Origin: Porphyra umbilicalis
Lineage: Eukaryota > Rhodophyta > Bangiophyceae > Bangiales > Bangiaceae
DNA: 64,000 nucleotides
Reading direction: 5' to 3'
NCBI GenBank assembly: GCA_002049455.2
Contig: KV918914.1
Span: forward strand, 62,001-126,000
Shown here: positions 41,080 to 51,111 of the stretch, piece by piece
Layout: each line of letters begins with the position of its first letter
Position numbering within the stretch: position 1 is the first letter of the stretch
The notes under the pieces: model-generated
The model's input: only the letters and a program-made list of their open reading frames with translations
Database searches by the model: none
Told to the model about the DNA's origin: nothing
Made by a program: the position numbers and the translations under genes

Positions 41080-42545
41080 CGGGGGCGCCGCCCCACTGGC
41101 GACACGCCCTTAGCCTCAACGGGTGCCACGACGCCGTCGGGGCGCGGCCCCAATGGCGATACGCCCGCCGCGGCGTCCACGTCACGCGTCGCCGTCGGGG
41201 CGTCGCCCCAGTGGCGCTACGCCCTTCGTCATGACAGGCGCCACGACGCCGTGGGGGCGCCGTCCCAATGGCGTTACGCCCGTCGCCGCATCCCCGCCGC
41301 GCGGCGACTTCGGGGCGTCTCCCCAGTGGCGCTACGCCCTTTGTCACGACCGGCGCCACGCCGCCGTGGGGGCGCCGTCCCAATGGCGTTACGCCCGCCG
41401 CCGCGTCCCCGTCGCGCGTCGACTTCGGGGCGTCGCCCCATGGGCGTCACGCCCTCCGTCACGACGGGCGCCACGACGCCGTGGGGGCGTCGCCCAAACG
41501 GCGGTCCGCCCGTCGTTACGACGGGCGCCACGACGCCGTGGGGGCGCCGCCCCAATGGCGATACGCCCTCCGCGGCGTCCCCGTCGCGCGTCGCCTTCGG
41601 GGCGTCGCCCCAGTGGCGACACGCCCTTCGTCACGAGAGGCGCCACGACGCCGTGGGGCGCCGCCCCAATGGCGATACGCCCTCCGTTGCGTCCCCGTCG
41701 CGCGGCGACTGCGGGGCGCCGCCCCACTGGCGCTCCGCCTTTCGTCGCGACGAGCGCCACGACGCCGTGGGGGCGCCGTTCCACTGGCGATACGCCCTTT
41801 GCCGCGACGGGTGCCATGACGCCACGGGGCCGCCGCCCAAATGGCGATACGCCCGCCGCCGCGTCCCCGCCGCGCGTCTACTTCGGGGCGTCGCCCCAGT
41901 GGCGCTACGCCCTTCGTCACGACAGGCGCCACGCCGCCGTGGGGGCGCCGTCCCAATGGCGTTACGCCCGCCGCCGCGTCCCCGTCGCGCGTCGCCTTCG
42001 GGGCGTCGCCCCAGTGGCGATACGCCCTTCGTCACGACAGGCGCCACGACGCCGTGGGGGCGCCGCCCCAATGGCAATACGCCCTCCGCGGCGTCCCCGT
42101 CGCTCGTCGCCTTCGGGACGTCGTTCCAGTGGCGCTACGCCCTCCGTCACGACAGGCGCCACCACGCCGTGGGGGCGCCGCCTCAATGGCGATACGCCCG
42201 CCGCCGCGTCCCCGCCGCGCGTCGTCTTCGGGGCGTCGCCCCAGTGGCGCTACGCCCGTCGTCACGACAAGCGCCACAACGCCGTGGGGGCGTCGTCCCA
42301 ATGGCGAGAAGCCCCCCCCCGCCGCGTCTCCGTCGCGCGTCGGCTTCGGGGCGTCGCCCCACGAGCGTCACGCCCTGTGCCGCGACGAGCGCCACGACGC
42401 CGTGGGGGCGCCGCCCCCCTGGCGATACGCACTTAGCTGAGTCCCTGTCGAGCGTGGACCCCGGGGTGTCGCCCCACTGGCGCTACGCCCGCCGTACGCT
42501 CCCGGCGTGTGCCGACCTCGGGGCACCGCCCCACTGGCGGGACGT
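41080..42545. repeat. ~115-bp tandem repeat array in element C
   Basis: About a dozen imperfect copies, with GACGCCGTGGGGGCG recurring every 113-117 bp (for example 41250, 41363, 41480, 41651, 41768, 41937, 42053). Each unit is two related ~57-bp halves sharing GGGGCG-CGCCCCA-TGGCG-TACGCCC; one 57-bp step (41480 to 41537) marks loss of a half unit. It lies between the convergent pol and antisense ORF ends. All six frames are open over long stretches, so the ORFs seen here are not genes. Confidence 0.88.
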
Positions 42546-42619
42546 CCGTTGTGCGTACCGTCCGTGTGCCGATGCTGGGGTGTGCATGCCCGGCGCGGGC
42601 CGACTCCGGGGCGCGTCCG

Positions 42620-45600
42620 CTAAGCAAGCGGTCCGACCGGCGGCTCGGGGCCCGCCGGGGCCCCGGGCTCCGCCGCGGCCGAGGGTGCGGGCGCGGTCCC
42701 CGTCGCGGCGGCCGCGTCATTGTCCCCGGTCACGCCCGGGGGCCGGTCCGCCGCCGTGTGGAGGAGGCCCCGGCGGCTCGCGCGGCGCAGGTACAGCCGT
42801 AGGGTTTCGTGGGGTGCGACGGAGGCGTCCTCCCACGTGGCCTCTTCGTATCCGGTCCACGTCACCTTGACCAAGAGGCGGCCGTCCTCGCCGTCGGCAT
42901 GGTCCAGGATCTGGTCGATGTGATACGTGTGCCCATCGGGGCTAGGCCCGTGGGGCCGGACCGTGGCATCCAATGATGGGTGTAGGGCCGGCTCGGCCGG
43001 GGGTCCTGACGGGGCGCGCACCAGGTGCACAATGTTTTCCCGCCGGTGCTCGCCTTTGATGTCGAGCACGGCGGTGGGCCCCTCGATGCGGACGACGCGA
43101 AAGGGGCCTTGGGCCCGGTGGCCAAGCTTACTCCCCTTGTAGTCATGATGCCGTTTGAAGGCGAACCCGCCGACTTCAAGCCCAGTCGGTTGGGGTCGGA
43201 TGCGTGCATCGTGGTTGCGCTTGTACCGCTGCTGCGCTGCCGCTAGGGCCTCCCGGATCCGCGGGATCAGGCGCACCAAGCGCGTCAGGAAGGCAGCCTG
43301 CTCCTTCTTCTCGGCGTGGGTGCCCCGCTGCGCCGTCGCCGGGTACCGGCTCCTCCGCGTCAGGTCCTTGATGGACCAGCTGGCCACACCCAGTGGGTTG
43401 ACGAGCTCGAACGGAGCGACCTTGGTCGCCGCATGCGGCTGCGTGTTGTACGCCAACGTGAGCGCCGGGAGGAGCTGATCCCACATAGTGGGGTGCTCGG
43501 CGACGTAGTGGTCGAGGATGCGGCCCATCGTGCGGTTGAACCGCTCAGCTTGCCCGTTCGTCTGCGGTCGCGACGGTGTGGTCACCTTGGCCTCGACGGA
43601 CAATAGGTTGCACACCTGGTGCCAAAACTGCGCGGTGAACTGGGGGCCGCCGTCCGACAGGACCCGGTCAGGGGGACCGTAGGCCCCGATCCAATAGTCC
43701 AGGAGGACGGAGGCGCAGTCCACCGCGCGTATCTGACCCATCGGGATGGCGCGTACCAGCTTGGAGAACCGGTCAGTGATGACCATGATGTACTCGTTGC
43801 CGGCGGCCGTCTTGGCCAGCGGCCCGAACAGGTCCGTGGCGATGTCCTCGAAGGGCAGCGTGGCTGGGAAGAGCTTCAAGGCGGCTGCCGCCCGAAGCGG
43901 CCGGACACGGCCGCGGGCACAGCTTGCGCAGTTGCGGACGTGGAGGACGACGTCCGCCGCCATCCCGGGCCAGTAGTAATACCGCCGCATGGCCGCATAT
44001 ATTCGGGACTCCCCCGGGTGCCCCGCCAACGTGGTCTCGTGTTCCAACCGCAGAACACGCTCCCGCAGGGACACCGGTACGACAATCTGGGCCACCCCGT
44101 CGTGGGTGGCACGCCGGCACACGAGGCCATCACTGTCCTCGAAGAACGGCACAGCCCGACCAGCGTTAAGCGCCTCCACGACCTTGCGACACAGGGGATC
44201 CTCCCCTTGAGCCGTGGCCACCTTGCCCTTATCAATGGCGCGCGTGGTTGGCCCGGACACGTAGGTGGCGGTCTGCAGGCCCCGGGCTGTCTCTGCCCGG
44301 GTCACGGCGAAGACGGGGAGGTCCGTGTCGTCAGCCGAGTGGTCGGTGCCCGACGTGACCAGCCGGGACATCCCGTCGGCGAGCCAATGGGTTTGGCCGG
44401 GCTTGTACGCGATGTCGAAGGAGAGCTCATTAAGGCGCATGCGCCAGCGAGCGAGGCGCCCGTGCGCCGTCCCGTCGATGTTGAGGAGCCACCTGAGGCA
44501 GTCGTGGTCCGTCCGGACCAAGAACCGGTCTCCCTCCAGGTAGGCTCGCAACTTGAGGGAGGCCCACACGACGGCGAGGCACTCCTTCTCGGTTACACCG
44601 AAGTGGCGTTCTGCGCCTTCGAGGACGCGGCTGATGTAGGCGACGGGGCGGAGCCCGCCTTCCTGCTGTTCCTGTAGCAGGGCTGCGCCTACTTGCGTCC
44701 CGCACGCGTCTACGTCCAACACATACTTGTGACCGGCGCGTGGGAGGGCAAGAACAGGAGGCTGCGTCAGCCGCCGCTTCAGCTTCTCGAAGGCGACCAG
44801 CTGCTCCGGCGTCGGTGGCGGCACCGTGACCGGGGCGGTCGAGCCCATGAGGTCCGTCAGGGGGGTGGAGATCCGTGCGAAGTTCGGGACAAACCGTCGG
44901 AAGACATTGCACATGCCGATGAAGCTCCGCACCTGAGTGCGCGTCGTTGGGAAAGCCGCCTCCCGGAGGGCCTTGGTGTGGGCCTGCAACACGCCGAGGC
45001 GGCCGGGAGTGATCTCGTGGCCGAGGTACTCCACCGTCGTCCGGAAGAAGCGGCACTTGGGCAGCTTGAGGGTGACCCCCGCGGCCCGTAGGAGCCCCAG
45101 GACCTCGTCTAAGTGCTGGACATGCGCCTCCTGCGTTTTGGAGTAGACGATGACGTCGTCGAGGTATACCAGGCAGCTTTGCCACTTGACGCCGGACAGG
45201 ATGATGTCTAACGCCCGCTGGAATGTCGCGGGCGCGTTCGTCAGCCCGAACGGCATCCGCTTGTAGTGGTAGGCCCCCTTGTGGCAGACGACGGCAGTCT
45301 TCTCCCGGTCGCCATTGGCGATGAGGACTTGCCAGTACCCGGCGTTGCAGTCCAGGGTGGAGAAGACCTTGGCCTCCCCGAGGCTGTCGATGCACTCATC
45401 CATGCGCGGCAGCGGGTAAGAGTCGCGCTTGGATACCGCATTCAGCAAGCGGTAGTCCACGCAGAACCGGAGTGTCCCATCCTTCTTGGGGACCAGGACC
45501 ACGGGGAAGCCCCACTCGGAGGACGTCGGCTCGATCACGTCGGCCGCCAGTTGGCGTTCGACTTCCGCAGCCTCCGCCTCTCGCGCCTTGGGCCCGGCCC

Positions 45601-46570
45601 GCCGGGGCGGGACGCGCACGGGCTTGGCCCCCGGGGTGAGCTCGATGTGATGCCTCGTGGCCTTGATCGCGCCCAGGGCTTGGCCTGACCACATCGCCTC
45701 GTGCCGGCGGAGCACCGCCCGGATCCGCTCGTGGAGGTGCGGCGGGGCCTCGGGCAGCGGGACATCCGCCACGCGCGGAGGGTTCGGTGCCGGAGGCTCG
45801 GGCGCCTCCTCGGGGGAGTCCCCCTCAAGGCGGCCCCGTCCTGTGGTGGGTTCCGCCACCAGCAGGGCCCCGTCCACAGCTGCCGTCGGGGCAAGTTCTG
45901 CCGTGGCCCCCGCGTCGGCCGGGCGGGGGGCACAGAAGGATGGGTCGCGCGCCGGCACGTCGACCCGCACCGAACCTCCCTTGTCGGCCGACGGGCGCGC
46001 GGGCAAGGCGATGACGCCGGTCGTGAGCACCTCGACTTGGCCAATGGCCGTCTTTGGGCGGAGGGTTACCTCGCAGTCCCCGAAGTTCGAGATCACGACC
46101 GGGAAGGCGATGTCGGGCAGAATCTCGTGGATCCCGTTGGCGACCGTCGCCCGGTACATGGTCATCAACCGGGATGCCCCGAAGACCTTCCCTAGGCCAC
46201 CCCACGGGGTGCGCACCCAAGCGATCGTCGCCGACCGTGGTGCCAACTGCGTCTTGTATGCGAGCCGCAGGACGCGGGACGCCGTGGCACGGCGGTCAAT
46301 CTTGTCATTGGGACCCCGAACGATCGCGGACGCCGTCCCATCCCGCCACCGCACCGCTTGGTCCGACGGCAGGATGGCATGGGCCTGTGCGTCCAGGAAG
46401 TCGCATCCCAGCAGGACGGGGACGCAGAGGCTGGCGACCACATGGAAGGTGCATGGCACGCACAGACCTCCCGCCCGGAAAAGCAGGGAAATCGTTCCCG
46501 AGGTCACTAGCTGATTCCCGTTTGCGTCGTGCAGCCGGAGCCCGGCGCCGGGCGGGTGCGGCGTGATTGC
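42620..46570 (-). CDS. pol of element C: protease end, RT, RNase H, integrase, chromodomain
   Basis: It is continuous with the protease piece 51957-51535 once D is removed; the frame fits exactly. Protease end LLGCDFLDAQAHAIL. RT FCVDYRLLNAVS and YLDD at 45155-45166. RNase H VLDVDACGTQVGAALL. Integrase zinc region CASCARGRVRPLR, ATDLFGPL, VLSDGGPQFTAQF, SRPQTNGQAERFNR. Integrase C-terminal IRPQPTGLEVGGFAFKR, then chromodomain YHIDQILDHADGEDGRLLVK with WTGYEEATWEDASV. It stops at 42620 in a Pro/Ala-rich tail. No nonsense codon was seen in the 1295-codon stretch. Confidence 0.93.
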   Translation of the reverse strand, partial: AITPHPPGAGLRLHDANGNQLVTSGTISLLFRAGGLCVPCTFHVVASLCVPVLLGCDFLDAQAHAILPSDQAVRWRDGTASAIVRGPNDKIDRRATASRVLRLAYKTQLAPRSATIAWVRTPWGGLGKVFGASRLMTMYRATVANGIHEILPDIAFPVVISNFGDCEVTLRPKTAIGQVEVLTTGVIALPARPSADKGGSVRVDVPARDPSFCAPRPADAGATAELAPTAAVDGALLVAEPTTGRGRLEGDSPEEAPEPPAPNPPRVADVPLPEAPPHLHERIRAVLRRHEAMWSGQALGAIKATRHHIELTPGAKPVRVPPRRAGPKAREAEAAEVERQLAADVIEPTSSEWGFPVVLVPKKDGTLRFCVDYRLLNAVSKRDSYPLPRMDECIDSLGEAKVFSTLDCNAGYWQVLIANGDREKTAVVCHKGAYHYKRMPFGLTNAPATFQRALDIILSGVKWQSCLVYLDDVIVYSKTQEAHVQHLDEVLGLLRAAGVTLKLPKCRFFRTTVEYLGHEITPGRLGVLQAHTKALREAAFPTTRTQVRSFIGMCNVFRRFVPNFARISTPLTDLMGSTAPVTVPPPTPEQLVAFEKLKRRLTQPPVLALPRAGHKYVLDVDACGTQVGAALLQEQQEGGLRPVAYISRVLEGAERHFGVTEKECLAVVWASLKLRAYLEGDRFLVRTDHDCLRWLLNIDGTAHGRLARWRMRLNELSFDIAYKPGQTHWLADGMSRLVTSGTDHSADDTDLPVFAVTRAETARGLQTATYVSGPTTRAIDKGKVATAQGEDPLCRKVVEALNAGRAVPFFEDSDGLVCRRATHDGVAQIVVPVSLRERVLRLEHETTLAGHPGESRIYAAMRRYYYWPGMAADVVLHVRNCASCARGRVRPLRAAAALKLFPATLPFEDIATDLFGPLAKTAAGNEYIMVITDRFSKLVRAIPMGQIRAVDCASVLLDYWIGAYGPPDRVLSDGGPQFTAQFWHQVCNLLSVEAKVTTPSRPQTNGQAERFNRTMGRILDHYVAEHPTMWDQLLPALTLAYNTQPHAATKVAPFELVNPLGVASWSIKDLTRRSRYPATAQRGTHAEKKEQAAFLTRLVRLIPRIREALAAAQQRYKRNHDARIRPQPTGLEVGGFAFKRHHDYKGSKLGHRAQGPFRVVRIEGPTAVLDIKGEHRRENIVHLVRAPSGPPAEPALHPSLDATVRPHGPSPDGHTYHIDQILDHADGEDGRLLVKVTWTGYEEATWEDASVAPHETLRLYLRRASRRGLLHTAADRPPGVTGDNDAAAATGTAPAPSAAAEPGAPAGPEPPVGPLA
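46566..46570. repeat. Target-site duplication of copia D (ATTGC)
   Basis: ATTGC at 46566-46570 is repeated at 51530-51534. It falls in element C's protease about 15 codons after the active-site DTG. Confidence 0.95.
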
Positions 46571-46988
46571 TGTTGAAACGCAGTGGGGATAGGGGTTGGG
46601 GGACCACGGTGAAGTGGTTGAGTGGCTTGAGCTTGTGTGTGTTTGTGCGAACGTGCTTTGTTGGTTGTCCTAAGGATCGCCCGCCTCTCCCAACCGAGAG
46701 CACCTCTCAAATAGTCCCCACCGGCCCAAGTGCTCCCCCCTCTCGCGCCCACACCGACGCCCACGCCCTCGCACCAAATCGAATCACTCACCAAATCAAA
46801 AGCCACTAGAGCAAAGCGAAGATCAAATCCAAAACATGCCAAAAGTAACGCCCCAAGATGACCCAACACGAATGTGTGCAACTTGACCACGTCTTGCAAA
46901 TGTACCATGTGGGGTACCATAAGGGTCACCGACCATCGTCCAACCGCGAACCGCCAGTGGAGTCGGCGACGAGCATCACAGTCCAACA
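46571..46988 (-). repeat. Copia D 3' LTR (418 bp)
   Basis: Plus strand TGTTGAAACGCAG...CAGTCCAACA, with inverted TGTTG/CAACA ends. It differs from 51112-51529 at two sites (GGGGGACC for GGGCGACC, and CACGAATG for CACAAATG). Confidence 0.97.
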
Positions 46989-46999
46989 CTCCTCCTTGC
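46989..46999 (-). other. Copia D polypurine tract
   Basis: The minus strand reads GCAAGGAGGAG directly before the 3' LTR. Confidence 0.75.
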
Positions 47000-47023
47000 T
47001 TGTTGCCGCGGTGGTTCCTGTTT

Positions 47024-50000
47024 TCAGCAAAGCCTCATGGCCTCGACATGCTTGTCGTGCTTGGTCTTGCCGAGCTCCTTCGTCATCGGGTCCGCCACCA
47101 TGTCGTCCGTTGCACAATGCTCCAATGTCACCTTGTCCGTCGTGATGGCTTCGCGCACAAAGTGGTAGCGAATGTCGATGTGCTTAGTGCGCTTGTGCTC
47201 GACGGGGTTCTTGGAGAAGTCAATGCACCCGCTGTTGTCGACCTTGATGTTGATCGGCCCGCCAGAGATCGCTGTCCGCAGCCCTTGAGTTGCTACGCTT
47301 TGCACGAGCTTGCTGAGCCAAACAGCTTCCTTGCTGGCCTCACATAGAGCCATGTACTCAGCTTCCATCGTCGACAGCGCCACCGTCTTCTGCAACTTAG
47401 AACCCCAGCTGACGGCTGCTCCGCCAAAGATGAAGGTGAAGCCCGTCGTCGAACGTCGCGTCTCGTGGTCACCCGCCCAGTCGGCATCACTAAAGCCTTG
47501 TAGAACACAGGAAGAGTTCTTGTCGAAGACCAGCCCCTTGTCCATCGAACCCTTGACGTACCGTAGAACGCGCTTGATCGCCGCCCAATGCTCCTTGCCG
47601 TAGCACGAAACAAACCGACTCAGCTTCCCGATAGCGAAGGCGAGGTCAGGACGTGTCCCGACCATCAGGTACATCAGACTGCCGACAGCTTCGCGGTAGG
47701 GCAGCGTGTCGTCGCTTATGTCGGCCTTGACCAGCTGCAGGCCCACCTCCAGCGGCCTTCCGATCGGGTTGCACTCCGCCATCCCGAACTTGTCCAGCAC
47801 TTGCGCCGCGTACTTGCCCTGCGACAGCTTGAGGGTGCCCAACGCCTTGTCACGCCTAATCTCTAGCCCGAGGATGACCTTCGCCTCGCCCAGGTCCTTC
47901 ATCTCAAAACGCTTGTGCAGAGCGTCCTTAATCTTGTAGATCGCCGTCAGGCTTGATGCCACCAACAGTAGATCGTCGACGTACACCAGGACGATGATGA
48001 TTTCGCCGTCATCCATAAGGAGGTAGAGGCATGCATCCGGGTCAATGTTATTGAACCCTTGTGACTTGAGGAAGTCGTCGAGCTTGGCGTACCACATCTT
48101 GGGAGCTTGCTTCAGCCCATACAGCGCTTGGAGGAGGCGACACACCTTGTCAGCATACGTCGGATCGACATAGCCGTCTGGCTGCTCCATGTAGACCTCC
48201 TCGTCAAGGTCGCCGTTGAGGAATGCAGTCTTGACGTCCATTTGATGTAGCTCCCACCCGTTCGCCGCCGTCATCGCCAGGATGCATCGGATGGTAGTGA
48301 ACTTGGCCACCGGCGCGAACGTCTCGTTGAAGTCGAGCCCCTTGATCTGCCGGTTCCCCATGAAGCACAGGCGCGCCTTGTGCCGCGTCTTGTTGTTCCC
48401 GTTCTTGTCAACCTCGTTCTTGACCTTGTACACCCACTTGCCCTTCAGCACGCGTCGACTGGCCGGGCGATCCGTCAAGCGCCAAGTCTTGTTCTTGCGG
48501 ATGGCCTCCATCTCCTCGTCCATGGCAATCTGCCACTTAGCCGATTCCTGCCCTTGAACGGCTTGCACGTACGTCGTGGGCGCCTCGTGAGCAACCAGGC
48601 TCACCGGGCGCCAGTACTCCACAGGTGGTCGCCGCGCTCTGCCGCTCCGACGCAGAGTGTCTTGAGAGCCGCCACAACCTTGATTGTCGTCCGTGGACTT
48701 GTCAGATCCATCGTCTTGCTTGTCATCCTTGTCGTCATTGTCAGCATCTACGTCTTCGCCGTCGCTTGTAGAACGCAAGCCCGTCTCGACTTCGACGTTT
48801 TCGTCTCCGGGGAGCTCCTCTGCAACTTCTGCCACCTCGCTTACGTTCGTCTCGGCGAACACGACGCTTCGTGCCTTGACGACCTTGCCGTCGTCGAGGA
48901 TGACCTTGTACGCCTTGCTGCCGTCGGGATAGCCTAAGAAGACGCCCTTCGCCGCCTTGTCGCCAAACTTGCCGTCGATGTGACTCTTGTGCAGCACCAC
49001 CCAGCATGTCGACCCAAACACCCGCATGTGGCTTACATCGGGCTTCTTCCCGGTCCACAGCTCAAAAGGCGTCTTGCCGACGGGAAGCGCCCGGCTGGTG
49101 ACGCGGTTCTTGATGTAGACCGCCGTCTTGATGGCATCCGCCCAAAGATCCTGATCGACGTCCTTGTGTCGCATCATGGTGCGAGCCATCTCCACGAGAA
49201 CTCGGTTAAGCCGCTCAGCAACCCCGTTCTGCTGCGGCGTGTCGGGCACCGTGGTCTGATGCGTCGTGCCGTTCTCATCGTGAAGAGCCTTGAATGCGTT
49301 CGACACATACTCGCCGCCATTGTCGGAGCGTAGGATCTTGATCTTGGTTCCCGTGTGTAGCTGGGCCTTCGTCAGCCACTTCTTGTACTCCGAGAGCAGA
49401 TCGCTCTTCTTCTGCATGAAGACCACGTCTGTCCAGCGGGAGAAGTCGTCAGTGAAGGTGCCAAAGTAGAGCGCACCGCCACGCGACGGCTCCGACATTG
49501 GCCCGCCCAGGTCCGAGTGCACGAGCTGCAGGCGCTTGGTCACTCGACGTCCTCCTGCACTAGGCATAGGCGTCATAGCCGCCTTCCCATACACGCACGG
49601 CTCGCAGACGTCCTTGACCGCCATGGAAGAGCACTTGAGTCCATCGATGTCCTTGTTCTTGATCATCCGCTTAACGCCAGCCACGTTGACGTGCCCAAGG
49701 CGCTCATGCCAGAGCTGAAGTGAGGCCACCGCAGCAATATCCGACAGTGGGGCCATGTCCAGGTGGTAGAGCCCACTCTTCCGCGTGCCGCACGCAGCGA
49801 CCTTGTCGCAAATCTTGATGATCGTCTTACCGCCCTTGAATGACACTTCCGCACCACGCTCCTCCATCATGCCGACCGACATGAGGTTGAAGCCCATGGT
49901 AGGAACATGGAGCACCTTCTCCAACTTGATCTTGCGCGTCTTGCCGTGAACGATGACATTGAGCACGACGGTTCCGACGCCCGCCGTGGCTACGGACCCC

Positions 50001-50929
50001 TTGTCACCCATGGTGACGCTGCGTCCCGTAGTCGTCTGGTAGTCGTCGAAGCACCCGCGCATCCAGCACATGTGTGCAGACGCCGCAGAATCGACAAGCC
50101 AAGACTTGGAGATGTCATCGGTGTCAGCCGCATTGCCCACCAAACAGATGGCGTCGTCGCTGTCGCTACCATCGTCAGCCGCAATCGCGGCCACCTTGTC
50201 CTGTCTCTGCTTCTTGGCCTTGAGCTCTGGGCAATCGTGAGAGATATGCCCAAACTTATGGCAGTAGTAACACTCGATCTTGGAGAGGTCACCACGGCGG
50301 CCTTGACCTCGATAGTTGGCGCCGACGAGGGCCATGTCGCCAATGCGCTTGGTCGACGGTGACTTGTCCGCCTGCCGCCGCTCCTCCTGAAGCAAGCGGC
50401 TCTTGACAAAGTCGAGGCTCAGCTCGTCCTCGCCCTTGGCGTCGAGAGCCACCAGCAGGTTCTCGTACTTGGACGTCAGCCCGTTGAGGACACTCATAGC
50501 AACGTCCATCTCCGTCACCTCGCCGCCCATGGCCTTGAGGTTCTCGCCGAGGTTGCGCACGCGGTTGATGTAGCCCAGCATGCCCTCACCGACGATCATT
50601 TCGACGGTGTAGAACTCGCGTCGCGCCTTCATCTTGTTCATCAAACTCTTGCGCTGGAAGACACCTTGCAGCGTCGACCACATTTCTGCCGTCGTCTTGC
50701 AGCCCGACACGTGCTCGAGCTGCTCAGATCCAAGGGTGAGCCCAATGATGGCGCTCGCCTTCGTGTCTCGACGCTTCCACACCGCCAACTCGCGGGCATC
50801 CGCGTCCGTCGGCTTGCCGTCTTCGTCAAGCATATCGTCCAGGTCGCGCAGCGCGAGGACCATCTTAATGCGCTGACGCCACTCGTGGAAGTTCGTCTCC
50901 GTCAACTTGTCGATCTCGATGCCACCCAT
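47024..50929 (-). CDS. Copia D Gag-Pol polyprotein (1301 aa)
   Basis: ATG 50929 (MGGIEIDKLTETNFHEWRQR). Gag (residues 1-200, copia UBN2-type). CCHC knuckle CYYCHKFGHISHDC near 218. Protease with active site VDSAASAHM near 278; note DSA where most families have DSG or DTG. A GAG-pre-integrase segment WHERLGHVN. Integrase with HSDLGGPM (about 471), RSDNGGEYV (about 536) and PQQNGVAERLNR (about 568), the D-D-E core. An acidic linker. RT with QMDVKTAFLNGDLDEEVYM and YVDD at 47972-47983 (about 981). RNase H with SDADWAGD near 1149 and MEAEYMAL. The order integrase before RT defines copia. It ends 36 nt before the 3' LTR. All domains sit in one frame with no Gag/Pol frameshift. Confidence 0.97.
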   Translation of the reverse strand: MGGIEIDKLTETNFHEWRQRIKMVLALRDLDDMLDEDGKPTDADARELAVWKRRDTKASAIIGLTLGSEQLEHVSGCKTTAEMWSTLQGVFQRKSLMNKMKARREFYTVEMIVGEGMLGYINRVRNLGENLKAMGGEVTEMDVAMSVLNGLTSKYENLLVALDAKGEDELSLDFVKSRLLQEERRQADKSPSTKRIGDMALVGANYRGQGRRGDLSKIECYYCHKFGHISHDCPELKAKKQRQDKVAAIAADDGSDSDDAICLVGNAADTDDISKSWLVDSAASAHMCWMRGCFDDYQTTTGRSVTMGDKGSVATAGVGTVVLNVIVHGKTRKIKLEKVLHVPTMGFNLMSVGMMEERGAEVSFKGGKTIIKICDKVAACGTRKSGLYHLDMAPLSDIAAVASLQLWHERLGHVNVAGVKRMIKNKDIDGLKCSSMAVKDVCEPCVYGKAAMTPMPSAGGRRVTKRLQLVHSDLGGPMSEPSRGGALYFGTFTDDFSRWTDVVFMQKKSDLLSEYKKWLTKAQLHTGTKIKILRSDNGGEYVSNAFKALHDENGTTHQTTVPDTPQQNGVAERLNRVLVEMARTMMRHKDVDQDLWADAIKTAVYIKNRVTSRALPVGKTPFELWTGKKPDVSHMRVFGSTCWVVLHKSHIDGKFGDKAAKGVFLGYPDGSKAYKVILDDGKVVKARSVVFAETNVSEVAEVAEELPGDENVEVETGLRSTSDGEDVDADNDDKDDKQDDGSDKSTDDNQGCGGSQDTLRRSGRARRPPVEYWRPVSLVAHEAPTTYVQAVQGQESAKWQIAMDEEMEAIRKNKTWRLTDRPASRRVLKGKWVYKVKNEVDKNGNNKTRHKARLCFMGNRQIKGLDFNETFAPVAKFTTIRCILAMTAANGWELHQMDVKTAFLNGDLDEEVYMEQPDGYVDPTYADKVCRLLQALYGLKQAPKMWYAKLDDFLKSQGFNNIDPDACLYLLMDDGEIIIVLVYVDDLLLVASSLTAIYKIKDALHKRFEMKDLGEAKVILGLEIRRDKALGTLKLSQGKYAAQVLDKFGMAECNPIGRPLEVGLQLVKADISDDTLPYREAVGSLMYLMVGTRPDLAFAIGKLSRFVSCYGKEHWAAIKRVLRYVKGSMDKGLVFDKNSSCVLQGFSDADWAGDHETRRSTTGFTFIFGGAAVSWGSKLQKTVALSTMEAEYMALCEASKEAVWLSKLVQSVATQGLRTAISGGPINIKVDNSGCIDFSKNPVEHKRTKHIDIRYHFVREAITTDKVTLEHCATDDMVADPMTKELGKTKHDKHVEAMRLC

Positions 50930-51094
50930 GCCGGCAGCGCCACCGTCCTTGATGTCTTCTTGTCGTAGCGCCCGACCTTGCCGAGCCGTGCGCCTTGACC
51001 GTCACGTCCTTGAACCACCTTGACCTCGTCTTCTTCGCACTTGCCGCGACCGTCGCGACACCAGCTGGCACACCTTGCTCTTGTCACAGCCCCG

Positions 51095-51111
51095 GCTCTG
51101 GGCCCATAACC
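51095..51111 (-). other. Copia D primer binding site, half-tRNA-iMet type
   Basis: The minus strand reads GGTTATGGGCCCAGAGC directly after the 5' LTR. Its complement, CTGGGCCCATAACC, is the anticodon stem-loop of eukaryotic initiator tRNA-Met (anticodon CAT), not the tRNA 3' end. Drosophila copia uses this arrangement, priming from an initiator-tRNA fragment cut in the anticodon loop. Confidence 0.8.

Noticed and set aside
41080..42545. CRISPR-like array
   Set aside because: The repeats are contiguous imperfect 115-bp units without unique spacers, in a eukaryotic retroelement.
41071..42870. A 599-codon plus-strand ORF and many overlapping ORFs on both strands
   Set aside because: They fall in the 115-bp tandem array, where GC-rich repeats keep all frames open; the product is only the repeat translated.
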